A stretch of 64,000 nucleotides of DNA from Parabacteroides sp. (GCA_022775005.1 JALFJR010000061.1:1-64000), one strand, 5' to 3'. Positions 33,994 to 42,784 are shown, counted from the stretch's first letter. A program made the numbers and translations. The notes: a model not told the origin generated them from the sequence alone.

Positions 33994-35729
33994 ATCGTTT
34001 CTGTTCGTTCATTATATTGTTTCAATTTCTTCAAGGCCTGCAACACGAAGGTGAGGCTATAGAGCTCCTCCGAATACCAGAGGCGGGCGAAGTAGAGGCC
34101 AATCGGTTCCCGTTGCAGCCAGGTGCCGTCGGCGTAACGCTGATAGAGCCAGTCGAATCCTCGCTCGATAGCTTGCGGATCACTATCTGGATAGGAGGCT
34201 AAAGCACTGAGTGCTTTGGCCGTCAGTGTCACCTTTGAGGGGGCTCCTTTTGCGCCACCCCAGCCGCCGTCGTTGTTCTGGGCGGTGAGCAGGTAATGAA
34301 TCCCTTTCGTAGCTAATGTTGCAGCCAACGGCTCATCCGAAGCGGCCAGGTATTCCGTAGCGGTGGCGGTACCATACACAGGCGATTGCTCACGAGGCTC
34401 GTTCTGGTCGCCGAACCAGAGAGGGATCCAAGATCCATCCGAGGCTTGTGCTTTCTCCATCCAGCCTAAGAGTCGTTGAATGCTCGCTTGACAGCGGTTT
34501 TGTAGGTCGATAGGTAGGGCTGGTTTCCACGATTCAAATGCCAACAAGGCATGGGCTGATATGTCTGGGCTGCTGCGGTCGAAAGGTAGTTTACCCCAGC
34601 CCTTGCAGAAGGTCGGCATACCGCCATCCCGGTTTTGCAACGCCAACAGCCACTCGATGCCATGCACTACCTCCGGACAGGGAACGCCCTTGCGCAGCGT
34701 GGAGAGAGCTGCCAAGGCACCAGACGTATCATCGGCATCGGGCACTGCACCTGGTAGATCGCTCCATCCCCAACCGCCGGGACGTGCGCCGGTGAAGGGA
34801 TGGGGATAGGTGAAGGCGTTGGCACAGAGCTGACGATCCAACGAACGGCGGTCATCAATAGACAGGTCATCGGCCAACACCTTGATGCTAATGGAGGTGA
34901 CCCAGCCCGAAAGATCGGTATCAATGGGCCAGGAGCCATCCGGCCGGACTGTATTCAGCAGGAATTGGGCTGCTTTCTGCGTCACGGGATGTGAGCGGAA
35001 ACCGGCACAGCTGAGACACATGCTGACGAAAGCGGTCAGCGGGGCCGCCTCTAAGAAGCCGCCATGCACTGGTTGCAACCGCTCCAAGACTCGCAGGGAG
35101 GGGGTGATGAAGCGACGGCGCAGCGGAGAGAGTATTCCCTGCTTTCCACGTTGGAAACGCAGGATGCCCACCGCAATCAAGGCCGGAATGGCATAGCTAA
35201 CTACTGGAAGCTGCAGGAAGCGGAAGAGGCGTTGCGGCAAGACCGACAGTTCAAACGGCAGCGGGGGGATGCGCTCCCAATCGTGAATCACGCCAGCCGA
35301 GGCGCACATCACCAAGATGGGCACCGAGAAGGTGAGATCTTTGCCATAATAGGTTAATACGCCTTTGATGATGGCCTCATCGGTGACATCGCCAAAGCGT
35401 TCGCTCAGGTAGTGGCGTGTCGCTTCCGGTGCTTGACCCATGGCGAAGAGTGCGGCGTAAGTGAGGAGGGTGGCGGTCATGTTGGAAGGGCTCTCTATAC
35501 TGTCTCCCCAAGAGCCATCCGCTTGCATGGTGTGCAGCAACCATTCCGCTCCGCACTGGATAGTCTCCGTATAGCGGTTGGCATCGATTTGCCGCAGGGC
35601 AAAGATGGCGACAGCCGTGGAGATGGCACTGGAGGAGAGTTCTCCTCGCCAGAGGCCTCCCTGTGTGCGTTTGGAGAGTAAAAGGCTGGTTGCCTCGTCT
35701 ATCCATGTCTCTATTGTTTGCTTGTTCAT
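33990..35729 (-). CDS. Class II terpene cyclase of the squalene-hopene cyclase superfamily
   Basis: A 579-residue alpha/alpha-barrel protein. The class II acid motif DADD is at about residues 331-334 in VPDADDTSGALAAL, the counterpart of the PDVDDTA of squalene-hopene cyclases. QW-type repeats are seen at MQADGSWGDS, VRPDGSWPIDTDLSGWVTS, ARPGGWGWSDL, NRDGGMPTF, ASDGSWIPLWF and QNNDGGWGGA. It protonates and cyclises a linear isoprenoid. No squalene or phytoene synthase is encoded nearby, so the substrate may be the polyprenyl diphosphate made by the adjacent synthase (as in copalyl-diphosphate synthases, about 500-580 aa) rather than squalene. No signal peptide; likely membrane-associated. Confidence 0.85.
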   Translation of the reverse strand: MNKQTIETWIDEATSLLLSKRTQGGLWRGELSSSAISTAVAIFALRQIDANRYTETIQCGAEWLLHTMQADGSWGDSIESPSNMTATLLTYAALFAMGQAPEATRHYLSERFGDVTDEAIIKGVLTYYGKDLTFSVPILVMCASAGVIHDWERIPPLPFELSVLPQRLFRFLQLPVVSYAIPALIAVGILRFQRGKQGILSPLRRRFITPSLRVLERLQPVHGGFLEAAPLTAFVSMCLSCAGFRSHPVTQKAAQFLLNTVRPDGSWPIDTDLSGWVTSISIKVLADDLSIDDRRSLDRQLCANAFTYPHPFTGARPGGWGWSDLPGAVPDADDTSGALAALSTLRKGVPCPEVVHGIEWLLALQNRDGGMPTFCKGWGKLPFDRSSPDISAHALLAFESWKPALPIDLQNRCQASIQRLLGWMEKAQASDGSWIPLWFGDQNEPREQSPVYGTATATEYLAASDEPLAATLATKGIHYLLTAQNNDGGWGGAKGAPSKVTLTAKALSALASYPDSDPQAIERGFDWLYQRYADGTWLQREPIGLYFARLWYSEELYSLTFVLQALKKLKQYNERTETI

Positions 35730-36598
35730 AATGATCCTAATGCTAAAAGTCCGTAAAATAGGTATTCCACGTCACTCTCCTCTTCTAACAGCGTGGGGGC
35801 GAAGCCGCCGTTGGCCAACCAATGGGCCTCCACGAAGTCAGCTGCGGGATAGCGTGGGGTGACCGCATAATTCTTCAAGGTGAATAGGGCGGTAGCCGTA
35901 GAGAGCAGATCGGGTACCGGACTGACAGCCGTGGCTGAGAAGCCTCCTGTCCGCTGCTGGCTGTCGCGTAGGTAGGTGAGGGCCGTATGCGGATGATATC
36001 CGATAAGCTGGCCAATCACCGAGAGTGCAGCGGTCGTGGCATTGGTCGAAGCGGTAGGCCAGCCGGCTACATTGGCATAGCCTCCTTCCGGCGTCTGATA
36101 ATGTGCCAATTGGGCTAATTCCAACTGTGCGGAGGATAAACGTTGGCCGCAATCCTCTTGCAGGGAAAGCCAGAGGAAGCGGGCGTAGGGCGACCATGGA
36201 TCGTCTAAGGGCACTGCGGCAAACTGCTCGAAAGCAGGGGGTGTTTGTGCCTTGCGCTGTTCCCAAGCCAGACGCAGCGCACCAACTGTGCATAGTCGAT
36301 GCAATAGTTGGCAACGGCGGTAGGCGGCATAATGCACCAAATCAAAGCTGTTCGGTTGCTGTTGCGTTAAATAGGTTGCCTGCTGCTCTGCATTTAAAGG
36401 CAGTTCCAATAGGTAGGCGAGTAGCCAACCAAAGGCGGTGTAATAGAGATCTGACTCTCCTCGACGATTCATGAAGGAGCTGTCTGCCAAGCATTGCGAG
36501 GCGGTGAAGTCCCGCATCAAGCGCAGGGCCTCTGGAGTCAGCCGCTTCTTGCCGGCGACTAATCGACGCATCAATCGGAGAGAGATCGTTTGGCTCAT
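35726..36598 (-). CDS. Prenyltransferase-beta/terpene-cyclase-like alpha/alpha-barrel protein
   Basis: A 290-residue helical-repeat protein. Its glycine-rich turns (PEGGYANVAGWPTASTNA, RTGGFSATAVSP, ANGGFAPTLLEEESDVEY) resemble protein prenyltransferase beta subunits. The last repeat DVEYLFYGLLALGSL recalls the zinc-ligand helix of that family, but I cannot confirm a full Asp-Cys-His set. It lacks a DxDD motif. It could be a prenyltransferase, a non-catalytic partner of the cyclase encoded next (4 bp overlap), or a truncated cyclase domain. Its function is unknown. Confidence 0.7.
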   Translation of the reverse strand: MSQTISLRLMRRLVAGKKRLTPEALRLMRDFTASQCLADSSFMNRRGESDLYYTAFGWLLAYLLELPLNAEQQATYLTQQQPNSFDLVHYAAYRRCQLLHRLCTVGALRLAWEQRKAQTPPAFEQFAAVPLDDPWSPYARFLWLSLQEDCGQRLSSAQLELAQLAHYQTPEGGYANVAGWPTASTNATTAALSVIGQLIGYHPHTALTYLRDSQQRTGGFSATAVSPVPDLLSTATALFTLKNYAVTPRYPAADFVEAHWLANGGFAPTLLEEESDVEYLFYGLLALGSL

Positions 36599-36609
36599 CA
36601 GGTAAAAAA

Positions 36610-38166
36610 TTAACGAAGGATGCGCTCCGTAACCCGGAAAAGCAGCCTTTTGAGTTCGACATGTTGGATAGGGTGCAGTGCCTGTAAGGCTGCTCGATGG
36701 GCTTGGTCGGCCATCTCTCGCACAGCGGTTAGAGCTTCCTGCAAATAGGGCTGATGTGCCGGTTGGCGCAAGAAGTTCTTTAGGTCGGCGCAGCTAAACA
36801 GCGCTGTCTGGAAATTCGTGTCCGGATGGATGGCGCAGAGTTGCGCCAAGACTGCGGAGGGACGGATGGCTAACGGACTGTCGTTGTCGAAGTCGGCCAA
36901 GTCGTCCAGCAGTTGATAAGCAATGCCTAACTGAGTAGCGTATTGATGGAAAATAGTTGCTAATGCAGGATCTTCTTTGGCGCAAAGAAGGCCTAATTGC
37001 AGGGAAACCTCAAAAGCGGGCACGGTCTTATGGGTGAAAATGGCCAAGACGAAAGAGAGATCAAAGGGCTGCGGATCTCGGCTCCAAGCTAATTCCATGC
37101 CCTGTCCTTGGCAAAGCGCGAGGTGTGCTTCAGAGGCCACTTGCAGCAGACGGGTATCTCCAGCAGTGGCTAACAGCCGATAGCCTTCACCTAATAATAG
37201 ATCACCTGCATTGATCGCCATCGGTATGCCGTGGGTGGCATTCACCGTGGGTTTACCATAGCGTTCTGCGTCTTGATCTTGAATATCGTCATGGATCAAC
37301 GAGGCCTTGTGAAAACATTCGATAGCGATGGCGGCCTTGCGTACCGATTCGGGTACCTCTGTCTCGCCGGTCAGCGCTAAGTAGGTAGCGGCTAATAGAT
37401 AGGGACGCCACCGTTTGCCTTCGCCGCCCATCCAATCCCGAACAATCTGCCCCGTCTCCTCCATAGCGGGAGAGAGGTAGCGGTTGAGGATTTCTGGCGT
37501 GAACCAATGATTGAGTTGGCTACGTAGCCCGTCGTAATCCAGAAGTTGCGCTTGCTGCTCGCTCCGCAGGTGCATCAGTTCGAGCACGTAGCGCTTATCT
37601 ACCTGCGTGTCTTTGCACCCGTCGTAGTTAAGGGGAATCGCCAACCCCGGTACGGCATTACGTATTAATAAAGGAAAGGCCTTCTCTAAAGAGTCGAGAC
37701 AGCTCACACCAATCACCGCATCGACTACCCGGTTTTGGATCAATCCAACGACGGAGGTGAATCCCTCTGCCACGATGCTAAGCATACCCAATTGCTCCGC
37801 CTGCTCCTCTAAGTCTGGAATAGGGCAATGGTGGCAACGGTGGCAGAGCAGGCCTAACTCATCCACCTCTGCTTGGCAGTGTTTGGAATGGCTTAGGCAT
37901 TTAGGCAGCAACAGAATGCGACGTTCGTAGGGGATCGTGGCGATCGTGGCTTTCCACACCTGGTTGTGCAGCTCCACCATCAACCATTCTTGCAGGCTTT
38001 TGTCTGCCTCCGGAACGGCTTGCAGCAGCTGTGCCACCTCTTTCCGCAGTGCCTCCAAAGAGAGAGGAGGGCATAGGGTCGCCTGTTCCACATGCTGGCG
38101 TATGCGTTCACGCCAGCTGTTGCGTTCAGCCAATGTTTGCGGTATCGTATAGTGTCGCTTCTCCAT
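36610..38166 (-). CDS. DUF116-polyprenyl diphosphate synthase fusion
   Basis: A 518-residue protein. Residues about 60-200 are a DUF116 domain with clustered cysteines (90, 97, 108, 111, 114, 156, 184) in LPKC, LLCHRCHHCPI, GVSCLD and YDGCKD, suggestive of an Fe-S site. Residues about 215-518 are a trans-isoprenyl diphosphate synthase with KRWRP (251-255), first aspartate motif DDIQD (293-297) and second motif LLDDLADFDND. Small residues (A, S) at the fifth and fourth positions before DDIQD predict a long product (geranylgeranyl or longer). DUF116 normally stands alone or beside radical SAM proteins; the fusion is unusual. First gene after its own promoter. Confidence 0.88.
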   Translation of the reverse strand: MEKRHYTIPQTLAERNSWRERIRQHVEQATLCPPLSLEALRKEVAQLLQAVPEADKSLQEWLMVELHNQVWKATIATIPYERRILLLPKCLSHSKHCQAEVDELGLLCHRCHHCPIPDLEEQAEQLGMLSIVAEGFTSVVGLIQNRVVDAVIGVSCLDSLEKAFPLLIRNAVPGLAIPLNYDGCKDTQVDKRYVLELMHLRSEQQAQLLDYDGLRSQLNHWFTPEILNRYLSPAMEETGQIVRDWMGGEGKRWRPYLLAATYLALTGETEVPESVRKAAIAIECFHKASLIHDDIQDQDAERYGKPTVNATHGIPMAINAGDLLLGEGYRLLATAGDTRLLQVASEAHLALCQGQGMELAWSRDPQPFDLSFVLAIFTHKTVPAFEVSLQLGLLCAKEDPALATIFHQYATQLGIAYQLLDDLADFDNDSPLAIRPSAVLAQLCAIHPDTNFQTALFSCADLKNFLRQPAHQPYLQEALTAVREMADQAHRAALQALHPIQHVELKRLLFRVTERILR

Positions 38167-38197
38167 AGGGATTATAACAGTCTTCTTTTTTCAATCG

Positions 38198-38271
38198 CGA
38201 TATTACAAACAACAAACGAATTCGCCAAAACTTCTGTCAGCAAGACGAAAAAAGGAGCAGGAAAGGCGAAT
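38198..38271 (-). promoter_or_regulatory. Promoter and paired operator of the isoprenoid/redox operon
   Basis: On the minus strand -33 TTG (38226-38228), a 20 bp spacer and -7 TAATATCG (38198-38205). Upstream are two direct repeats, TTTCGTCTT (inside 38240-38250) and ATTCGCCTT (inside 38261-38271), 21 bp apart. The block matches base for base, in spacing and largely in sequence, the one at 40247-40320. Predicted start is about 25 nt before the synthase ATG. Confidence 0.65.
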
Positions 38272-38286
38272 CGAGCGATTCGTCTG

Positions 38287-39504
38287 CTATCCATACGCCC
38301 CGAACCCGAAGAAATAGCGTTTCTTGAGGAGGCGATAAAAGGGACTCTGCTCAGGGATCGCCTCTTCTCGCATGTCATGACCGGGAAGCCGACGCATGGC
38401 TGCTAACTCTTGGCGAACAGTGGCCCGTGAGGTGCTGTCTTCCGCTTGCCAATCATCGACGAAGTGCGCCAGTTTTTCTGGATCTTCCAACAAGATGCAA
38501 CCTCGGGAGGTCTTTGCGGTTAGCTGTCGCAGGCCTGCCAAATAGCTGGATTGCGCAAAGATAGCGGTCAGGTTAGAGGCATCGGCATTGATCTGCTCCT
38601 TGGCCATTTGCAGGGGCGGACAGAACTCCACGGCTCCGGTAGGAGAGATGTGGTGGCTCATCCCGGTAGCGGCGGGACAGATGGCCTGCCCCTTGTCATC
38701 CCAATAGGTGTCGATCAAGAAAAGAGGCGCATCCTTGCGCTGCTCCACCAAGAACTGACGCAGGTCACGAATCTGCTCCTTGGTCAAAGCATTCTCCGGA
38801 TGCGGCTCCGCACCGACGGGACGATAGATGTAATACCATAAATAATGGGCACCGGCGGCAGCCATCCGCTCGATATGCCGACGATTCACCAAATCGTTGA
38901 AATTGCTGCGGCAGATGCTGGCGGCTACCCCAAAGAAAAGACCGGCCTCTCGACAAGCGGCTACGCCATTGAGGGTATGGGCATACACCTCTTTACGGCC
39001 TCTCCGTCGGTCGCTCTCCTCCTCCAGCCCCTCTACACTGATCAAGGGGGTGACGTTGCCCATCCGGCGCAGGCGTTCGGCCACCTCGGCAGACAGAAAA
39101 TGGCCATTGGTGAACAGCTGGAAATAGGCGTCGGCATGACGCTCCAGCAGGCCGAGCAGCCCTTTATAGAGAAGTGGCTCTCCGCCTAAGATACCAAAGA
39201 AATAGGAGCCATGCTTTTTCCCCTCCCGGATAATACCATCGATCTGCTCCAACGAAAGACTGTGTTGGCCACCGGCCGATACCCAGCAGCCGGAGCAATG
39301 CAGGTTGCATCGCTCGGTGATCGAGATCATCACAAAGGCCGGGAAGAAGGGTTCGTCTTTTGCCATGCGTCGTTCGAAGGCGGCCATGCCCCATAGGTTG
39401 CGCCAACAGAAGTTATATCCTAATTTCCAAAGCACACGGGGCGAGCATTCCCCCAGGGGGCGCAAGGCGCAGCGGAAAGTGGCGATATAGTCGTGGAGAG
39501 TCAT
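38287..39504 (-). CDS. Radical SAM protein of the island
   Basis: A 405-residue radical SAM enzyme. The [4Fe-4S]-SAM motif CNLHCSGC has cysteines at 66, 70 and 73, the glycine-rich SAM loop is FFGILGGEPLLYKG, and a C-terminal cysteine region (AICPAATG, VEFCPPLQ, RGCILLED) could hold an auxiliary cluster. The substrate is unknown. Hopanoid pathways use the radical SAM enzyme HpnH, but this sequence is not clearly HpnH. It is coupled to the ferredoxin gene by a 4 bp overlap, so that protein is the likely electron donor. It could modify the isoprenoid or a protein of the island. Confidence 0.83.
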   Translation of the reverse strand: MTLHDYIATFRCALRPLGECSPRVLWKLGYNFCWRNLWGMAAFERRMAKDEPFFPAFVMISITERCNLHCSGCWVSAGGQHSLSLEQIDGIIREGKKHGSYFFGILGGEPLLYKGLLGLLERHADAYFQLFTNGHFLSAEVAERLRRMGNVTPLISVEGLEEESDRRRGRKEVYAHTLNGVAACREAGLFFGVAASICRSNFNDLVNRRHIERMAAAGAHYLWYYIYRPVGAEPHPENALTKEQIRDLRQFLVEQRKDAPLFLIDTYWDDKGQAICPAATGMSHHISPTGAVEFCPPLQMAKEQINADASNLTAIFAQSSYLAGLRQLTAKTSRGCILLEDPEKLAHFVDDWQAEDSTSRATVRQELAAMRRLPGHDMREEAIPEQSPFYRLLKKRYFFGFGAYG

Positions 39505-40220
39505 GCTTTCGGTCGGTTTTTCAAGAGGGAAACACTGGCTCTACGAGCGGCCAATCGCTCACGCAGGGCGGTATTGTAGAGGGTGGCCGTGTCGATGCTG
39601 ATGGCCTTCTCTTCCGCTTGTTCCCCACCGTTGATGGGCGCTTGGGCATATTTGGGGAAGATAATCGCTTGGGTCGGGCAGTTGCGGGCACAGGCCGGGC
39701 AATTGTTCTTGCAGTGCTGTGGTGCCTTCACGACGACCTTTTTCCCCTCCAAGGTATAGACGCCAAACAGGCAGAAGTCATGGCATTTGCCACACTCGAT
39801 GCAACGACTTTTGTCGATGGTCGGGAACCACGCATCCTGCCCCGGTTGCTTTGAGAAGCTTTCGAGCTGCGTTCGAAACGCCGCTACCCGCTCAGCCGGG
39901 ATTGCACTGTCGGCTGGAAGGTCTAAAGCGGTGAGCAACGTGGACAGGTCGTTCGCCCGCATATCCAATGTATGCGGAACGGGTTGCTCAGCCCATTCAA
40001 AGAGGGCCTTGATCGCCCGGGGATGGCAAGCTACCACTGTATGTGCGGCGATCTCTCTCAACCGATCGGATTTGTTTTCGATCCATTCGCAAAGGTCGGG
40101 CACGATCTCAACCGCTTTGCCTGCCGCTTCCAAGATAGCGGCTAATTGGGCCACCTTCTCGGGGTTGATGAAGGTGCGAGAGGCGCAAGCGCATAGCGTG
40201 ATTTTCTGGGATTGCATCAT
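39501..40220 (-). CDS. Ferredoxin with HdrA-like N-terminal domain
   Basis: A 239-residue protein starting at ATG 40220; the longer frame to 40277 reaches across the promoter. The N-terminal half (LCACASRTFINPEKVAQLA ... LCEWIE ... VVACHPRAIKALFE) resembles the cysteine-containing N-terminal module of HdrA-type heterodisulfide reductase subunits. Two [4Fe-4S] motifs follow (CIECGKCHDFC and CKNNCPACARNCP). Cytoplasmic electron carrier by composition. As first gene of a two-gene unit with the radical SAM enzyme, it is the obvious candidate to reduce that enzyme's cluster. Confidence 0.8.
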   Translation of the reverse strand: MMQSQKITLCACASRTFINPEKVAQLAAILEAAGKAVEIVPDLCEWIENKSDRLREIAAHTVVACHPRAIKALFEWAEQPVPHTLDMRANDLSTLLTALDLPADSAIPAERVAAFRTQLESFSKQPGQDAWFPTIDKSRCIECGKCHDFCLFGVYTLEGKKVVVKAPQHCKNNCPACARNCPTQAIIFPKYAQAPINGGEQAEEKAISIDTATLYNTALRERLAARRASVSLLKNRPKA

Positions 40221-40246
40221 ATCTGTATAGCCTTTTTTACGGCGTG

Positions 40247-40320
40247 CAATATTACAAACTACGGATGAAACCGCCAAAATTTTGTGTGGGAAGACGAAAA
40301 AAGAATCAGTGAAGACGAAA
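40247..40320 (-). promoter_or_regulatory. Promoter and paired operator of the ferredoxin-radical SAM unit
   Basis: On the minus strand -33 TTG (40275-40277), a 20 bp spacer and -7 TAATATTG (40247-40254). Two direct repeats, GAAGACGAAA on the plus strand, occur at 40290-40299 and 40311-40320, 21 bp apart and just upstream of the -33 box. The same architecture precedes the polyprenyl synthase gene. It is also the upstream region of the divergent rnhB. Confidence 0.7.
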
Positions 40321-40364
40321 AGAAATTATCTTTACGCCTCGAAATTTTTTAGAAGTTAGCGCGT

Positions 40365-40967
40365 ATGTTATTACCCTATATGCAAGATGGACGAATCGAG
40401 GCGGGCTGTGATGAGGCTGGCAGAGGTTGCTTGGCAGGTGCCGTGTTTGCTGCCGCAGTTGTGTTACCGCCTGATTTTAAGAGCGAAGAGTTGAACGACA
40501 GCAAGCAGTTGAGCGAACGCAAACGGTATGCCCTGCGTCCGTTGATTGAGCGGGAGGCCTTGGCTTGGGCGGTGGGGGTGGTCACGCCGGAAGAGATCGA
40601 CCGGATCAACATCTTGAATGCCTCTTTCTTAGCGATGCACCGAGCGGTGGATCAACTCAAGATCCGACCCGATCACCTGCTGATTGATGGCAACCGCTTC
40701 AATCCCTATCCTGCGATTCCCCATACAACGGTGGTAAAGGGGGATGGCAAATACCTGAGCATCGCTGCCGCCTCTATCTTGGCAAAGACCTATCGTGATG
40801 ATTATATGAATGAATTGGCTGCTCGCTTTCCCGCCTACCACTGGCAGGAGAACAAGGGTTATCCCACCAAGGCGCATCGGGAGGCCATCCGCCAATGTGG
40901 CATTACCCCTTACCACCGCAAGACTTTCACGCTCCTCCCCCGCCAACTATCGCTGTTTGAGGAATGA
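40365..40967 (+). CDS. rnhB: Ribonuclease HII
   Basis: A 200-residue endonuclease that removes ribonucleotides and RNA primers from RNA-DNA hybrids. The metal-binding motif [12 protein letters not shown] is at about residues 13-24, with the later acidic site HLLIDGNRF and the conserved [12 protein letters not shown] and [10 protein letters not shown]. Usual length. It is divergent from the ferredoxin-radical SAM unit and shares its upstream region. A -7-like TATCTTTA at 40327-40334 lacks a good -33 box. Confidence 0.95.
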   Translation: MLLPYMQDGRIEAGCDEAGRGCLAGAVFAAAVVLPPDFKSEELNDSKQLSERKRYALRPLIEREALAWAVGVVTPEEIDRINILNASFLAMHRAVDQLKIRPDHLLIDGNRFNPYPAIPHTTVVKGDGKYLSIAAASILAKTYRDDYMNELAARFPAYHWQENKGYPTKAHREAIRQCGITPYHRKTFTLLPRQLSLFEE

Positions 40968-41425
40968 ATGAATCCTCGGTGAGGACTATGGGATATTTTT
41001 CATTGGCGAAGAGGCAAAATAGGGGTTCGGAGCCCTTTCGGCGATTGTCGAAGCAACTGCGAACCCCTATAAGAGCCATTTTCCAATTGGCGATGGAGCT
41101 GCCGCAAGGCGGGGAGACCTTCGTTGGCTGCCGAAAGTCTCATCTACCCCATTTGACCGCATTTTATTATGACGAGTTAACAATTAAGGGCAATTCCGAT
41201 CTTTTTCTTTAACATGATTATACAATCACCTACTATTTTTCTTTTTCGTGCTAAAATATGTATCTAAAATGCCCTATTTGGGACTTTCGTCAGTTCTTCA
41301 CTTCCCTAAGAAAAATTCGGCCTTAGTGGCGCAGCAAGCGTTTTTGGGTTTGCAAAAATAGTGATACTAAAAAAGGCGGAAGCTTATAGCCGCCGCCTTT
41401 GGTATGATTCGCTTTGAATAGAGGC
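40968..41425. other. Intergenic region with a long inverted repeat, no supported gene
   Basis: An 11-bp perfect inverted repeat ATAGGGGTTCG (41019-41029) / CGAACCCCTAT (41060-41070) is flanked by further imperfect pairing (GAGGC/AGAGCC). A copy of the dispersed motif ATTCGGCCTTAGTGGCGCAG lies at 41315-41334. An 82-codon open frame overlapping the rnhB stop (to 41212) has no recognisable domain and is not called as a gene. Confidence 0.5.
41369..41400 (-). terminator. hisS operon terminator
   Basis: On the minus strand AAAGGCGG pairs with CCGCCTTT, followed by TTTTAG. Confidence 0.75.
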
Positions 41426-42784
41426 TTATCCAAACTGGGCGATAAGCTCCTCTAATGTGAGAAGGGTTTGCTCGCCGGTCAACATATTCTTCAAATTGAT
41501 TTGCTGTGCGGCCATCTCATTTTCACCGACGATGGCAACAAACGGAATCTGCTTGGCATCTGCGTAACTCATCTGCTTCTTCATCTTGGTTGCCTCTGGA
41601 TACAACTCTGTACGGATGCCGGCTTGACGTACCTTGGCAATCAACGGCAACAGGTAGGTTTCCTCTTTGGGACCGAAGTTGACGAAGAGCAGCTGGGTGC
41701 GCTTCAAAGAGCCTTCCGGATAGAGATCCAACTGATTCAGCACGTCGAAGATGCGATCGGCTCCGAAGGAGAAGCCTACACCCGAAACGCCAGCCATGCC
41801 GAAGACGCCGGTCAGGTTGTCGTAACGGCCACCTCCAGTGATGCTGCCGATTTGCACGTCGAGTGCTTTCACCTCGAAGATGGCTCCCGTATAGTAGTTC
41901 AAGCCACGAGCCAAGGTGAGGTCGATCGCTAATTCCGCACGGATAGGCGTGTGTGAGATACGCTCCAAGATGAAGGCCAACTCCTCCACACCTTTCAAAC
42001 CAATCTCCGACTCAGCCAGCACCTCGCGCAGACGGGCCAACTTCTCTTCGTTGGTTCCCTCTAATAGGATGATTGGTTGCAGGCGCTCGATGGCAGCCTC
42101 CGGCAATCCCTTCTCGCGCAATTCTGCGTTGACATTGTCTAAGCCTATCTTGTCCAACTTGTCGATGGCTACGGTGATGTCGATCAGCTTATCAGCCTCG
42201 CCAATGATCTCGGCGATGCCTGACAGGATCTTGCGATTGTTCATCTTGATGCAGACACGGATGCCAAAGCGGTGGAACACCTCGTCCATGATTTGGATCA
42301 GTTCCACCTCGTTGATCAATGAGTCAGAGCCAACCACATCGCCATCGCATTGATAGAACTCGCGGTAGCGACCCTTTTGCGGGCGATCCGCACGCCAAAC
42401 GGGTTGAATCTGGTAGCGCTTGAAGGGGAAACTGATCTCGTTGCGGTGTTGCACCACGAAGCGGGCGAAGGGGACGGTCAGGTCATAACGTAAGCCTTTC
42501 TCGCAGGCTTTGGCCGCGAAGCGAAGGGGACTGCGTGCGGTCAATTCCTCGTCGGTGAACTGCGCTAAGCAATCGCCCGAGTTGAGAATCTTGAACAATA
42601 ACTTGTCTCCCTCCTCGCCATACTTACCCATCAAGGTTGAGAGGTTCTCCATCGCCGGGGTCTCGATCTGCTGGAATCCATACAGATGGAAGACCTCACG
42701 GATGGTGTTGAAGATATAATTGCGTTTCGCCATCTCCTCTGGCGAAAAATCTCTGGTTCCTTTCGGAATAGAAGGTTTTTGCAT
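41426..42784 (-). CDS. hisS: Histidyl-tRNA synthetase
   Basis: A 452-residue class II aminoacyl-tRNA synthetase. It begins with [15 protein letters not shown], contains motif 2 [17 protein letters not shown] with [10 protein letters not shown], and the HisA block [15 protein letters not shown] with the motif 3 region [11 protein letters not shown]. The anticodon-binding domain is at the C-terminus. It is the last gene of the fur-purA-yugP-hisS run, 18 bp after the peptidase gene. Confidence 0.96.
   Translation of the reverse strand: MQKPSIPKGTRDFSPEEMAKRNYIFNTIREVFHLYGFQQIETPAMENLSTLMGKYGEEGDKLLFKILNSGDCLAQFTDEELTARSPLRFAAKACEKGLRYDLTVPFARFVVQHRNEISFPFKRYQIQPVWRADRPQKGRYREFYQCDGDVVGSDSLINEVELIQIMDEVFHRFGIRVCIKMNNRKILSGIAEIIGEADKLIDITVAIDKLDKIGLDNVNAELREKGLPEAAIERLQPIILLEGTNEEKLARLREVLAESEIGLKGVEELAFILERISHTPIRAELAIDLTLARGLNYYTGAIFEVKALDVQIGSITGGGRYDNLTGVFGMAGVSGVGFSFGADRIFDVLNQLDLYPEGSLKRTQLLFVNFGPKEETYLLPLIAKVRQAGIRTELYPEATKMKKQMSYADAKQIPFVAIVGENEMAAQQINLKNMLTGEQTLLTLEELIAQFG

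Noticed and set aside
33990..38166. A standard hopanoid pathway
   Set aside because: No squalene synthase or hpn gene set is present, and the radical SAM protein is not clearly HpnH.
40964..41212. An 82-codon frame after rnhB
   Set aside because: It overlaps the rnhB stop, crosses the inverted repeat and shows no domain or codon signature.
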